Assembly: GCA_017549365.1 (NCBI GenBank)
Contig: JAFYUZ010000095.1
Span: forward strand, 1 to 51,670
From: Clostridia bacterium
GTDB taxonomy: Bacteria > Bacillota > Clostridia > Oscillospirales > CAG-382
Reading direction: 5' to 3'
DNA length: 51,670 nucleotides
This document shows positions 1 to 7,776 of this stretch, piece by piece. Position 1 is the stretch's first letter. Every line of letters starts with the position of its first letter. Made by a program: the position numbers and the translations under genes. Below the pieces are notes generated by a model. It was not told where the DNA came from, did no database searches, and worked only from the letters and a program-made list of their open reading frames with translations.

Positions 1-102
1 GCTCCCGTGGTTGAAGAAGCTCCCGTGGTAGAAGAAACACCCGTGGTAGAAGAAACACCCGTGGTAGAAGAAACTCCTGTGGTTGAAGAAGCACCCGTTA
101 TC
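1..102 (+). repeat. 18-nt in-frame tandem repeat coding [AT]PVVEE
   Basis: Five adjacent units begin at 1, 19, 37, 55 and 73, and a degenerate sixth follows from 91. The units differ only at third positions and at the Ala/Thr codon. The repeat is open at the window edge, so the copy number is a minimum. Arrays this similar at nucleotide level often vary in copy number by slippage. Confidence 0.85.
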
Positions 103-1083
103 GTTCCTGTTGTTCCCGTAAAGGAAAAGCAGAAGAAACAAAAACCCGAAAAGAAAGTAAAAGAACCAAAACCCGAAAAGGTTAAAACCCCCGGGAAAAT
201 CGGAGTTGGATTCAGAATAGTTTCCGTAATTCTCTGCGTGCTTCTTTTTGCTGTCGTGCTTTCTACCGCTCTGCTTGGTGTTGTGCGCGGTGCTTTCACT
301 TCTGAAAACGTTGCAAATTGCATTGAAGAGATCGGCGTTTCCGGCATTTCGGTAGATGGTGATTCTATTGCCGAGATCGTATACGACAACTGTTCTCCTG
401 ATGCTCTTGAGGCTTTGGGACTCGACGAGGATTCTGTTGAAGAAATCGTTGAATCGGTTGATTTCGGCGGCGTTGTTGACGGTGTTCTTATGCCTTACGT
501 TGAATATCTCCTCGGATTTACCAAGGAAGCTCCCTCGATCGATCCTTCTGTTGTAACCGACATTATTGCCGAAAACAAAGAAGTGATCACAGAGATCGTG
601 GAGAAGAATGCACCCGATTACGTTGATGCCGAAATTATCTTCTCGGAAGAATCAACAAAATTTATCGAAGATCAGGCGCAGGCGGTTTTTGAAAGCGTAT
701 CTCTCGAGGATCTCGGTGACGATATCGCTCTCGGAACAGTTTATGCCCGCATCCTTTCCGAAAAGTTCTTCTACATCTGCATGATCGTTATCTGCGTTCT
801 CTTCGGACTTCTCATTCTTCTTGCAAACAAGCTTAAGTTCTTCATTGCAATCGGGGATATCGGAATTGTATCTATCGTTGTTGCGGTTTTCCTGGGACTT
901 ATTTACCTTGCCTATATGGCGGTGCCGCTTGCCCTTGACATACCGGCATATCTCATTTCGTTCCTCAAGCCGGTTGAGCTTTCTCTCATCATCAGAATCG
1001 CCGCATACGCTGTTGCGGGTATTGCGGGATGCGTTGCCTGCAAGGTTGCGTCTGTGGTTGCAAAAAAGAAAGCAAGCAAATAA
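1..1083 (+). CDS. Membrane protein with N-terminal PVVEE repeat (5' truncated by window)
   Basis: The reading frame is open from base 1, so the true start lies upstream. The visible part begins with about five copies of a six-residue repeat of the form [AT]P-V-V-E-E (18-nt units, bases 1-90). A Lys/Pro/Glu-rich linker follows (KEKQKKQKPEKK type), which is probably a flexible cytoplasmic spacer. After it come a membrane segment (about bases 205-285), an acidic extracytoplasmic domain of about 150 residues, and three further hydrophobic stretches ending in a short KKKASK tail. I do not recognise a family. The architecture (charged repetitive tail, then a membrane-anchored domain) suggests an envelope-associated protein, but nothing in the sequence gives a reaction. 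A clear intrinsic terminator follows the stop codon, so the gene is transcriptionally separate from the polysaccharide operon. Confidence 0.7.
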   Translation, partial: APVVEEAPVVEETPVVEETPVVEETPVVEEAPVIVPVVPVKEKQKKQKPEKKVKEPKPEKVKTPGKIGVGFRIVSVILCVLLFAVVLSTALLGVVRGAFTSENVANCIEEIGVSGISVDGDSIAEIVYDNCSPDALEALGLDEDSVEEIVESVDFGGVVDGVLMPYVEYLLGFTKEAPSIDPSVVTDIIAENKEVITEIVEKNAPDYVDAEIIFSEESTKFIEDQAQAVFESVSLEDLGDDIALGTVYARILSEKFFYICMIVICVLFGLLILLANKLKFFIAIGDIGIVSIVVAVFLGLIYLAYMAVPLALDIPAYLISFLKPVELSLIIRIAAYAVAGIAGCVACKVASVVAKKKASK

Positions 1084-1100
1084 ATTAACGATATTTTGTT

Positions 1101-1139
1101 GCAGATACCGTGAATTTACGGTATCTGCTTTTCTTTTTT
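1101..1139 (+). terminator. Intrinsic terminator after the membrane protein gene
   Basis: A perfect 11-bp stem (GCAGATACCGT / ACGGTATCTGC, 1101-1111 with 1118-1128) has a 6-nt loop and is followed by a T-rich run. It lies 17 nt past the stop codon at 1083. Confidence 0.93.
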
Positions 1140-1159
1140 AGTAATTTGTCCGAAATCAC

Positions 1160-1188
1160 TTGACTTTTGCTATTAAAAATTGTACAAT
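1160..1188 (+). promoter_or_regulatory. Sigma-A-type promoter of the polysaccharide operon
   Basis: TTGACT (1160-1165), a 17-nt spacer, then TACAAT (1183-1188). It lies 36 nt upstream of the wzz-like start and just past the terminator of the preceding gene, so transcription of the operon probably begins here. Confidence 0.75.
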
Positions 1189-1224
1189 GTATTCTGTACT
1201 ATGATGCGAAATTTGGAGGTTTTA

Positions 1225-1950
1225 ATGGAAAACAAGAACACAATCGACATATCGGTTTTCTTTAAGCGCTGGAAGCTGATTGTTTCTTTCATTCTCGTTG
1301 CATTCATCATCGGCTTCTGCCGTGCAACATTCTTCTCGAGCCCTGTTTATGAGGTTTCAAGAGCGTATTCTATCAAAAACAGCGCAACTTACTCAAATGA
1401 TGATTCGAGCAAGGTCACATCCATCAACGACATGACCGTTGCTGCAAATCTTACCAACATCTACAAAAGCTACATCAACCTTCCTCACATCATCGAAGGT
1501 CTTGCAGACTTTATGAACGAGACGAGAGTTGACACAGACAAGATCTCGACAGGTCTTCTTTCTTCCTCTATCTCGGTTCAGCAGGTTGACAAGGATGTTC
1601 CGATCATGCTTATCCTTGTGACAACAGGGGATATGCAGCTTTCCGAAGAGATCTCTTCGGCGGTAGATACCTATCTTCCTCCCCGTGTCAGTGACGGCCT
1701 CGGATATGCAGAACTTAAAGCACAGGGTGTTCCCCAGAAATACGTAAGAAAAGCTTCTCCCATAAGCTCCGGTATTCGCTTTGGCATCATAGGCGCAATT
1801 CTCGGACTTCTTGCGGTTGCTGTATCTGTATTTTTCAGCAACAAGATCACAGAGGAAGACGATATATCCAAAAAGTACGGTCTTCCCGTTCTCGGCAACA
1901 TTCCCAATCCCACTATAAAGCAGAAAGGCGGCAACAGATATGGCAAGTAA
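1225..1950 (+). CDS. cpsC: Wzz/CpsC-family polysaccharide co-polymerase (chain-length determinant)
   Basis: This 241-aa membrane protein has the layout of Gram-positive polysaccharide co-polymerases. A short N-terminal tail carries the typical D-I-S-V-F-F-K-R-W-K segment before TM1. An extracytoplasmic loop of about 150 residues follows, then TM2 (about residues 190-210, from SSGIRFGIIGAILG) and a short cytoplasmic end with NIPNP. In this family the protein sets glycan chain length and activates the partner tyrosine kinase through its cytoplasmic tail. I chose the ATG at 1225 because GGAGG (1215-1219) sits 5 nt upstream; the upstream in-frame start at 1180 lies inside the promoter. The gene overlaps the kinase gene by 11 nt, which indicates translational coupling. 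Confidence 0.88.
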   Translation: MENKNTIDISVFFKRWKLIVSFILVAFIIGFCRATFFSSPVYEVSRAYSIKNSATYSNDDSSKVTSINDMTVAANLTNIYKSYINLPHIIEGLADFMNETRVDTDKISTGLLSSSISVQQVDKDVPIMLILVTTGDMQLSEEISSAVDTYLPPRVSDGLGYAELKAQGVPQKYVRKASPISSGIRFGIIGAILGLLAVAVSVFFSNKITEEDDISKKYGLPVLGNIPNPTIKQKGGNRYGK

Positions 1951-2650
1951 AAAAATTGCGCGTCCCACACATTCGTCGGCTGTCTTCAAGCTTAACAACG
2001 AGTCACCCTTCGATTATCTCGAGGCGTACAACAATCTGCGCACAAACGTAATGTTTTCGCTTGCCGCTCTTGACAACGAAAAGAAAGCGGTAGTTGTTTC
2101 CAGCGCCTGCCCTTCGGAGTGTAAATCCACATTGAGCTCCAACCTTGCAATCTCTCTTGCAAAGCTTCAGCATAAAGTAATCATTATCGATGCAGACCTT
2201 CGCCGTCCGACTCTTCACAGAATTTTCGGCATCAAGCCCGAATGCGGACTTTCCGATATTCTTCTCAATAAGTCGGTGGAAAATGCCATTGTGGGCATTC
2301 CCGGTCTTAATCTCGACTTTTTGCCTGCAGGTACCATTCCGCCAAACCCTTCCGAGCTTCTCAGCTCCAAGAAGTTTGCTTCTTTTGTTGCAGAGCTTGA
2401 AAAGATATATGATTACATCATCATCGATACTCCGCCTATTCTTGCGGTTTCTGATGCGCTGATGCTTTCAAACATCGCGGCCGGAGTTTTGCTTTCCTGT
2501 CGTTACAAGAGAACTTCGCACAGCGATTTTGCAAAAACAGTTGAAAAGCTCTCGTTTGCCCAATTCCCGATACTCGGTGCTGCCATAGTCGGTCAGGAAG
2601 ACCAATCGACCACCCGTGTCGGCGGATACTACTATTCTTCGGACAAATAA
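1940..2650 (+). CDS. cpsD: CpsD/CapB-type tyrosine autokinase (BY-kinase)
   Basis: This 236-aa cytoplasmic P-loop protein is the partner of the overlapping co-polymerase. It has the BY-kinase Walker A' (VIIIDADLRRP, about residues 80-90), Walker B (YIIIDTPP, about residue 160) and a short C-terminal tyrosine cluster (GGYYYSSDK) that would be the autophosphorylation site. Such kinases control capsule or exopolysaccharide polymerisation and export. The Walker A motif is odd: where the family has P-G-x-G-K-S-T, this protein has P58-S-E-C-K62-S-T, losing both glycines and keeping the Lys-Ser-Thr. The rest of the fold looks intact, so I take it to be functional, but nucleotide affinity could differ. 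Confidence 0.88.
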   Translation: MASKKIARPTHSSAVFKLNNESPFDYLEAYNNLRTNVMFSLAALDNEKKAVVVSSACPSECKSTLSSNLAISLAKLQHKVIIIDADLRRPTLHRIFGIKPECGLSDILLNKSVENAIVGIPGLNLDFLPAGTIPPNPSELLSSKKFASFVAELEKIYDYIIIDTPPILAVSDALMLSNIAAGVLLSCRYKRTSHSDFAKTVEKLSFAQFPILGAAIVGQEDQSTTRVGGYYYSSDK

Positions 2651-2656
2651 CATATT

Positions 2657-3355
2657 ATGAGTATGAAGAGTTATGTTGATTCCCACTGCCATATTTTGCC
2701 CGGCATTGACGACGGAGCAAAAGACGAAACTGTTTCTCTTGACATTGCGTCAAAGCTTGTTTCGTTAGGATTTGGCACGGTCATTGCCACTCCGCACTAT
2801 TACAACCACAGAGAGCCGGTTGAAGAGTTTGTTTCAAGAAGAAACGAGGCTTTTTCAAGGGTGAATTTTCCCGAGGAGCTTAAGGTGCTTCTCGCCGCTG
2901 AGGTTTCGATCGAAGAAGGAATGTCGAAAAAAAGCGACCTTACAAAGCTTGTTATTCCCGGTACTGATCGTATTCTTGTCGAATTTCCGATGAAAAAGTA
3001 TTCTCCGCGCCTTGCGGAAGAAATTTTTGATATCAAAGTCAGACACGGGCTTACCCCTGTGGTTGCTCATTTTGAAAGATACGATGATCTTTTCACCAAC
3101 GAAGATTATTCGGACATTCTTTCTCTTGACGGATTGATTTATCAAGTCAATCTGTTCTCATTGGCAAAAATGGGCAGCAGAAAATTTTTCAGAAACCTTT
3201 ACAACGCAGGCGTTGAAATTATCACGGGCACAGATGCCCACAAGACCGATTTCAGAATCACAGATTCTGAAAAAGGTATGAAAAAACTCGAAAAGCTTGT
3301 AGAATGCGACGATTACGAAAGGATTTTGCGGTGCGAAGCTCTGGGCCTTCATTGA
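2657..3355 (+). CDS. cpsB: CpsB/YwqE-type PHP-domain tyrosine phosphatase
   Basis: This 232-aa PHP-superfamily metallophosphatase dephosphorylates the BY-kinase in this kind of operon. Metal-ligand motifs are visible. VDSHCHILPGIDDG near the N-terminus is the family signature. IATPHYYNH, an ERYDDL segment with a preceding VVAHFE, and GTDAHKTD near residue 195 are the later ligands. It follows the kinase by 6 nt and is followed by an overlapping VanZ-like gene. The ribosome site is weak, so translation probably depends on coupling. The ATG at 2663 is an alternative start two codons in. Confidence 0.9.
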   Translation: MSMKSYVDSHCHILPGIDDGAKDETVSLDIASKLVSLGFGTVIATPHYYNHREPVEEFVSRRNEAFSRVNFPEELKVLLAAEVSIEEGMSKKSDLTKLVIPGTDRILVEFPMKKYSPRLAEEIFDIKVRHGLTPVVAHFERYDDLFTNEDYSDILSLDGLIYQVNLFSLAKMGSRKFFRNLYNAGVEIITGTDAHKTDFRITDSEKGMKKLEKLVECDDYERILRCEALGLH

Positions 3356-3840
3356 CAAAAAAGAGAACTGCGATCTTTTGGGTTCTTATTGCTCTTTCTT
3401 TGGCCTGGACGGCGTTTATATTTTCAAATTCTCTCAAATGCGCCGATGATTCTCTTATACAAAGCGGGGGATTTGTGGATTTTGTTATCGACAGCATCCT
3501 TCGTGTGCCGGATGAAAAAATGACGGTGGATTTTGCGGCATCTGTAACAAATTTCGTCCGAAAGCTTGCTCATTTTACCGAGTTTGCAATTCTTTCATCG
3601 CTTTTGTTCTTTGTCTTTTTCGTACGATACGAAAAAAAGGCAAGGTGTTTTGCTTTTTCGATGGTTATTACTTTTTTCGTTGCCTTAACAGATGAAATAT
3701 TGCAGAATTTTTCTGTCGGAAGAGCCTGCAGGTTTACAGACGTTCTCATTGATTGTTCGGGCGGTGCGTTTACCTGCGCTGCCTTTTGTATCATTCTTTT
3801 TGCTTTTGAATCTTTCAAAAAAAGACACACTACTGATTGA
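3331..3840 (+). CDS. VanZ-like family membrane protein
   Basis: About 169 aa with four predicted membrane segments. It has both VanZ signatures: a RKLAHFTEFAILSSLL segment after the first loop, and D-E-x-x-Q-x-F-x-x-G-R-x-x-x-F-T-D-V-x-x-D-x-x-G-G before the last helix. VanZ homologues are common next to envelope-glycan genes, but outside teicoplanin resistance their role is not established. The start is uncertain. GTG at 3331 has AAAGGA 7 nt upstream and is my choice. ATG at 3304 lies 52 nt inside the phosphatase gene without a ribosome site. TTG at 3352 overlaps the phosphatase stop codon. Confidence 0.8.
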   Translation: MRSSGPSLTKKRTAIFWVLIALSLAWTAFIFSNSLKCADDSLIQSGGFVDFVIDSILRVPDEKMTVDFAASVTNFVRKLAHFTEFAILSSLLFFVFFVRYEKKARCFAFSMVITFFVALTDEILQNFSVGRACRFTDVLIDCSGGAFTCAAFCIILFAFESFKKRHTTD

Positions 3841-3848
3841 GAGGTACC

Positions 3849-4550
3849 ATGGGTAAATATAATATTGCAGGTCTTTTGGTAGAGATGGAACCGAAATTTC
3901 CGCTTCTTTCCGAAAGATCACATATATATTCGGTGGATATCGCAGAAAAAGCGGATTTTTCAATAGATATTCCGCTTGATGCAATTTCTTCCAAGTCAAA
4001 AAGCTCTGTTGGTTTGTCCGAAGAAGCTTGCGAATACGCTTGGTGCGGATATGAGTTTTATAAAAGGCTTTTGCGCTTTGACGGAATGATGCTTCACTCG
4101 TCTTGCATTGCCGTAGACGGACAAGCTTATCTTTTTTCCGCATCCAGCGGAACCGGCAAAAGCACCCACACTTCACTGTGGAAAGAGCATTTCGGCGATC
4201 GCGCAGTGTATGTCAACGATGACAAGCCTGCCCTTCGTTTTATAAACGGCAAAGTGTATGCATGCGGAACGCCTTTTTCAGGCAAAACATCCCTTAATTC
4301 AAACGTTATCGTTCCTGTCAAAGGTATTTGCCTTCTCAACCGCGGTGTTGAAAACAGCATCCGCATCGCTGACCGAGCTTATGCGGTTCCGAAGCTTTTT
4401 AATCAGTCATACAGACCGCAGGATCCCGAACTTATGGATCTTGCCCTTGATATTCTCGGAAGAGTTATTGAAAACGTTCCCGTTTATGAGCTTTTCTGTA
4501 ACATCAGCGACGACGCGGTTTTGACCTCGTACCAATTTATGAGCCGCTAA
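3849..4550 (+). CDS. HPr-kinase-like P-loop kinase (PqqD/RiPP-associated type)
   Basis: About 233 aa, related to the C-terminal kinase domain of HPr kinase/phosphorylase but without the usual HprK N-terminal domain. The P-loop is SSGTGKST (about residues 99-106), the Walker-B-like acidic pair is in VNDDKPALR (124-125), and a GTPFSGK element (140-146) matches the catalytic loop region of the family. Stand-alone HprK-like proteins next to a PqqD gene are known from RiPP clusters (SynChlorMet cassettes and the kinases of phosphorylated Firmicutes lasso peptides). That makes a peptide substrate more likely than HPr. The start at 3849 has AGAGG 4 nt upstream and overlaps nothing; ATG 3837 overlaps the VanZ-like stop. 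The next gene, a PqqD-like protein, follows after 12 nt. Confidence 0.8.
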   Translation: MGKYNIAGLLVEMEPKFPLLSERSHIYSVDIAEKADFSIDIPLDAISSKSKSSVGLSEEACEYAWCGYEFYKRLLRFDGMMLHSSCIAVDGQAYLFSASSGTGKSTHTSLWKEHFGDRAVYVNDDKPALRFINGKVYACGTPFSGKTSLNSNVIVPVKGICLLNRGVENSIRIADRAYAVPKLFNQSYRPQDPELMDLALDILGRVIENVPVYELFCNISDDAVLTSYQFMSR

Positions 4551-4562
4551 AAGGAGTATATT

Positions 4563-4829
4563 ATGAAAATAAAAGAAGGATTTGTTAGAAGAAACGTTGG
4601 CGGAAGCGACGTTGTGGTTGCCGTGGGCAAGGCTTCTGTCGAGTTTAACGCCATGATCAATCTTAATTCCACAGGCGCGTTTATCTGGTCTTTGCTTGAA
4701 AATCAGGCTGACGAGGAAGAAATCGTGGCTGCCATGGTTGAAAAATACGGCATAGACAAAGAGCTTGCGTCCCGCGATGCAAAGGCTTTTCTTGACAAAG
4801 CGAGGAACGCAGGTGTCATCGAAGAATAA
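4563..4829 (+). CDS. PqqD-family peptide-binding protein (RiPP recognition element)
   Basis: This 88-aa protein has the PqqD fold signature. It starts with a short beta region (GFVRRNVGGSDVVVAV), then the hallmark L-N-S-T-G-A-F-I-W-S-L-L segment, the helix ADEEEIVAAMVEKYGI, and a C-terminal helix ending GVIEE. PqqD-type domains bind the leader of a ribosomal peptide and deliver it to modifying enzymes or proteases. The ribosome site is strong (AAAGGAG, 4550-4556). The gene sits between the HprK-like kinase and an S24/S26 peptidase, with its last 17 nt overlapping the peptidase gene. No precursor peptide ORF is visible next to it, and no radical SAM enzyme is in the window. Confidence 0.87.
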   Translation: MKIKEGFVRRNVGGSDVVVAVGKASVEFNAMINLNSTGAFIWSLLENQADEEEIVAAMVEKYGIDKELASRDAKAFLDKARNAGVIEE

Positions 4830-5325
4830 CAAGCACGAAGCCGTGCCTCATTTTACCGCCCCGTTGTCGGAGCTCGAAAACGTTATCCGCGAAGTCTTGG
4901 AAAGCGGGGGAGAGTTTTCGCTTGTCACGGCAGGTACAAGTATGTTGCCGCTTATGCGCAACAGAAAAGATACGGTGGTGCTTGCAAAGCACGAGGGGCG
5001 TCTTTGTAAATACGACATTCCGTTGTACAAAAGAGACAGCGGACAGTTCACCCTGCACAGAGTGTTGAAAGTAAAAAATGACGAATATTACATCTGTGGC
5101 GACAATCAGCTTGTTATCGAAAAAGGAATAACAGACAAACACGTAATAGCTGTTGTCAAACGAATTGTCAGAAACGGAAAAACGATAGATCTTCAAAATT
5201 CTTTTGCCTACAAAATATACGTTTTCTTCTGGTGCAGATGCTTTTTTGTTCGTTATACAGCGTTAAAATTCAGAGCTTTGGGCTCGCGTATAAGAAAGTT
5301 TTTTATAAATTCCAATAAAAAATAA
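4813..5325 (+). CDS. S24/S26-family serine peptidase, SipW-like His-type active site
   Basis: About 170 aa. TAGTSMLPLMR (Ser about 43) is the nucleophile box. FTLHRVLKV carries a His (about residue 82) where bacterial signal peptidase I has its general-base Lys, as in the SipW/ER type. ICGDNQ (Asp about 97) is the third box. Unlike a true signal peptidase it has no N-terminal membrane anchor; only a weakly hydrophobic, aromatic-rich segment is present near the C-terminus. With the PqqD and kinase neighbours, a cytoplasmic or membrane-peripheral leader peptidase for a small peptide is a fair inference. GTG at 4813 has GAGGA (4802-4806) 6 nt upstream and overlaps the pqqD-like stop; ATG 4765 lies too far inside that gene. 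Confidence 0.78.
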   Translation: MSSKNNKHEAVPHFTAPLSELENVIREVLESGGEFSLVTAGTSMLPLMRNRKDTVVLAKHEGRLCKYDIPLYKRDSGQFTLHRVLKVKNDEYYICGDNQLVIEKGITDKHVIAVVKRIVRNGKTIDLQNSFAYKIYVFFWCRCFFVRYTALKFRALGSRIRKFFINSNKK

Positions 5326-5338
5326 AAAGGAGTTTTTT

Positions 5339-7684
5339 ATGAAAAAGAGATTTTTAAGTCTTCTTCTTGCCGCTTTTTGCGTTGCCGGAAGTTTCGTTGC
5401 TTGCGGACCGCAGGACAAAGGTCCCGAGTACAAGATCGATGAAACAAAGTTTAACGTCATCGATGCAGACGGTACATCCAAGTACACTATCGTCCGCGCC
5501 GAAAATGCTCCAGGATCGGTTCTTAATGCTTGTATGAACCTCAAAAACACAATCCTTGAAGTGACAGGTGTTGAAATCGAAGTAAAATCCGACTTTGAAA
5601 AGGCCGGTCATCCCGAATTCCAGCGCCAGGACCACGAGATCCTTGTCGGCTATACAAACCGCGAGGAAACAGACAGCGCCGCAAAGGTTGTTGAAAGAGC
5701 ACGCGATTTTGTTATTCTTCAGGAAGGCACAAGACTTGCAATCCTTGCAAAGAGCGATGTTTATGTTGAAGATGCGGTAAATTATTTCATCGAAAACTAC
5801 GTTGATCCCGAAACTCTCTCTGTTGCGGTAGATCCCGGTCACTCCGAAACGATCTCTTACGATTATCCCGTTGATACCATTAAGATCAATGGTGTTGATA
5901 TTGCCGATTATACAATTCTTTACACAAACCCCGCGTACGATAGCTACGTCGGTGATATCAAGAGTTATGTTCACAACAACGCGGGCGTTGATGTTGCAAC
6001 TGCAAGAACGGTCAAAAAAGGTACACAGAACCTTATTACATTCGCTCCCGACGCAGAAAAATATCCGCAGTATTACGAAGATTTGGGCTACACCGAGTCA
6101 AGAGTAACAATTGAAGGAAGCAACATTACATATTCCTTCGGTTCTTTTGCAGATCCCACAATTCCCCTCAAAGAGCTTGTTGCCAATTATTTTGATTCCT
6201 CAAAAGCTCCTGAAAATGCAAATATCGATATCACCATCGAAGCTGGCTCTGTAGTTGCAGACGATCAGGGTATTCTCTTTGATGACGAAGAACTTCTTGC
6301 AGAAATCGATCGCAAGGCACAGGAAAGACGCGATTATATTGAAAATACTCCCAATATGTTCACAACTCTTCCCGAAGGCTCGACAAACAAGATCATCTAT
6401 GTTTCCAACGATGGTTCTGACAGCAACAACGGTCTTTCTCCCGAAGCACCTATTGCCACCATTTCCAAATTGAACATTATCGGCCTCAACCACGGCGACG
6501 TTGTTCTTTTCAGACGCGGCGATGAATTCCGCGGCAAGGTCAAGGAATCCGCAGGTGTAACATATTCGTCTTATGGCGAGGGTCCCAAGCCCGTCATCAA
6601 CGGCTCCAAGCGCAACTTTGCAGACCCTGCTCTCTGGACAGAAACAGACGTTGAAAACGTTTATAAGTGCTCTTACGCTCTTGAAAACGTTGGTAACGTT
6701 GTGTTCAACTATTCGGGCGAGATCGGTAATTACGAAGAGACCATAGGTCAGCTTCGCATTGTTGGTGTGGGCGGTTTTACCGGATATGCAGATCTTACAA
6801 AAGATCTTGAATTCCATTCTAACCTTTCCAACAACAACTTCTACCTTTACAGCGCCGAGGGCAATCCCGGTTCGCGTTTTGAGTCTATTGAAATTGCCGA
6901 AGGCGGAAATATGTTCCAGGGCTCCAAAAAGGATGTAGTTGTTGACAACCTCACTATCATCTTTGGCGGTTCTCACGGTGTTGGTACAGGTACTGTCGAA
7001 AACAGAACTGTTCAGAACTGTATCCTCGCATGGATCGGCGGTTCTATCCTTAAGGGTTACAACGGCGCAAACGTTACACGTTACGGTAACGCTGTCGAAG
7101 TATACGGCGGATGCAACGGCTATTACGTTTACGACAACTGGATCTACCAGATCTATGATACAGGTATTACCCATCAGTATTCCACAAATGACCAGATCAT
7201 TAAAATGGAAAACATCGAATATCGCGGCAATCTTGTTGAACTTTGCCACTGGTCGATCGAATACTACAACAGAGGCGAAATGCCCGGCAGTTGCCTTAAC
7301 AACGTTCACGTTCACGACAACATGACATTGTACGGCGCATATGGTTGGGGTAGTGTTGGCCGCGAGGGCGGTGCTGCTCTTCACAACAGCTTCCAAATCA
7401 TTGACGAAGTCAACAATTATCTTGTCGAAAACAACATCTTTGCTTATTCCAAGGGTAGTGTTGTCAGATACAACGAAGGCGGCGACAGAAAGATCAACTT
7501 CCGCAACAACACCTACGTTCAGTACTACGGACGCGCTCTCGGTTATATGTTTGGAAAAACAGAACCCTACACAGGCAGTGCCGTTACTCAGCTTCGCGGA
7601 GTTATGAAGGAAGAAGATCCCGTTATCTGCTTCCTTATGACAGACCCCGAAAAGGAAGCCGAAGAAGCAGAACAGGAAGCATAA
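5339..7684 (+). CDS. Lipoprotein with C-terminal right-handed beta-helix module
   Basis: 781 aa. The N-terminus MKKRFLSLLLAAFCVAGSF is a signal peptide with a VAC lipobox; Cys22 would be lipidated. Residues about 30-330 form an alpha/beta region of the kind found at the N-termini of Clostridial surface glycan-active proteins (RAENAPGS..., ILVGYTNREETDSA..., IVDPG-type turns). From about residue 350 (IYVSNDGSDSNNGLSPEAP) to the end lies a pectate-lyase-like parallel beta-helix. This C-terminal module is clearly paralogous to that of the SLH protein at 43590-46883 (shared YGEGPKP, YSAEGNPG.RF.SIEI, NGYYV..NW.YQIYDTG). A role in binding or cleaving an acidic polysaccharide is inference. It starts 13 nt after the peptidase gene with RBS AAAGGAG, so it probably belongs to the same transcript, which ends in the terminator at 7696. 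Confidence 0.8.
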   Translation: MKKRFLSLLLAAFCVAGSFVACGPQDKGPEYKIDETKFNVIDADGTSKYTIVRAENAPGSVLNACMNLKNTILEVTGVEIEVKSDFEKAGHPEFQRQDHEILVGYTNREETDSAAKVVERARDFVILQEGTRLAILAKSDVYVEDAVNYFIENYVDPETLSVAVDPGHSETISYDYPVDTIKINGVDIADYTILYTNPAYDSYVGDIKSYVHNNAGVDVATARTVKKGTQNLITFAPDAEKYPQYYEDLGYTESRVTIEGSNITYSFGSFADPTIPLKELVANYFDSSKAPENANIDITIEAGSVVADDQGILFDDEELLAEIDRKAQERRDYIENTPNMFTTLPEGSTNKIIYVSNDGSDSNNGLSPEAPIATISKLNIIGLNHGDVVLFRRGDEFRGKVKESAGVTYSSYGEGPKPVINGSKRNFADPALWTETDVENVYKCSYALENVGNVVFNYSGEIGNYEETIGQLRIVGVGGFTGYADLTKDLEFHSNLSNNNFYLYSAEGNPGSRFESIEIAEGGNMFQGSKKDVVVDNLTIIFGGSHGVGTGTVENRTVQNCILAWIGGSILKGYNGANVTRYGNAVEVYGGCNGYYVYDNWIYQIYDTGITHQYSTNDQIIKMENIEYRGNLVELCHWSIEYYNRGEMPGSCLNNVHVHDNMTLYGAYGWGSVGREGGAALHNSFQIIDEVNNYLVENNIFAYSKGSVVRYNEGGDRKINFRNNTYVQYYGRALGYMFGKTEPYTGSAVTQLRGVMKEEDPVICFLMTDPEKEAEEAEQEA

Positions 7685-7695
7685 ATATCAATTAC

Positions 7696-7731
7696 AAAAA
7701 GTGGCAAAGTCACAGACTTTGTCACTTTTTT
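7696..7731 (+). terminator. Intrinsic terminator ending the polysaccharide/lipoprotein transcript
   Basis: An 11-bp stem (AAGTGGCAAAG with CTTTGTCACTT, one G-T pair) with a 7-nt loop is followed by six Ts, 12 nt past the lipoprotein stop codon. Confidence 0.92.
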
Positions 7732-7776
7732 GCATTTAATTTCTCCTTTTGGGCATCCTATCGTCGAGGTGATATG

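Noticed and set aside
3849..5325. Complete lasso or radical-SAM RiPP cluster
   Set aside because: No cyclase, B2 transglutaminase-like protease, radical SAM enzyme or adjacent precursor is present, so only a partial cassette can be claimed.
6200..7396. 398-codon minus-strand frame
   Set aside because: Antisense to the beta-helix lipoprotein; composition is the mirror of its codon bias, and no ribosome site or motif is seen.
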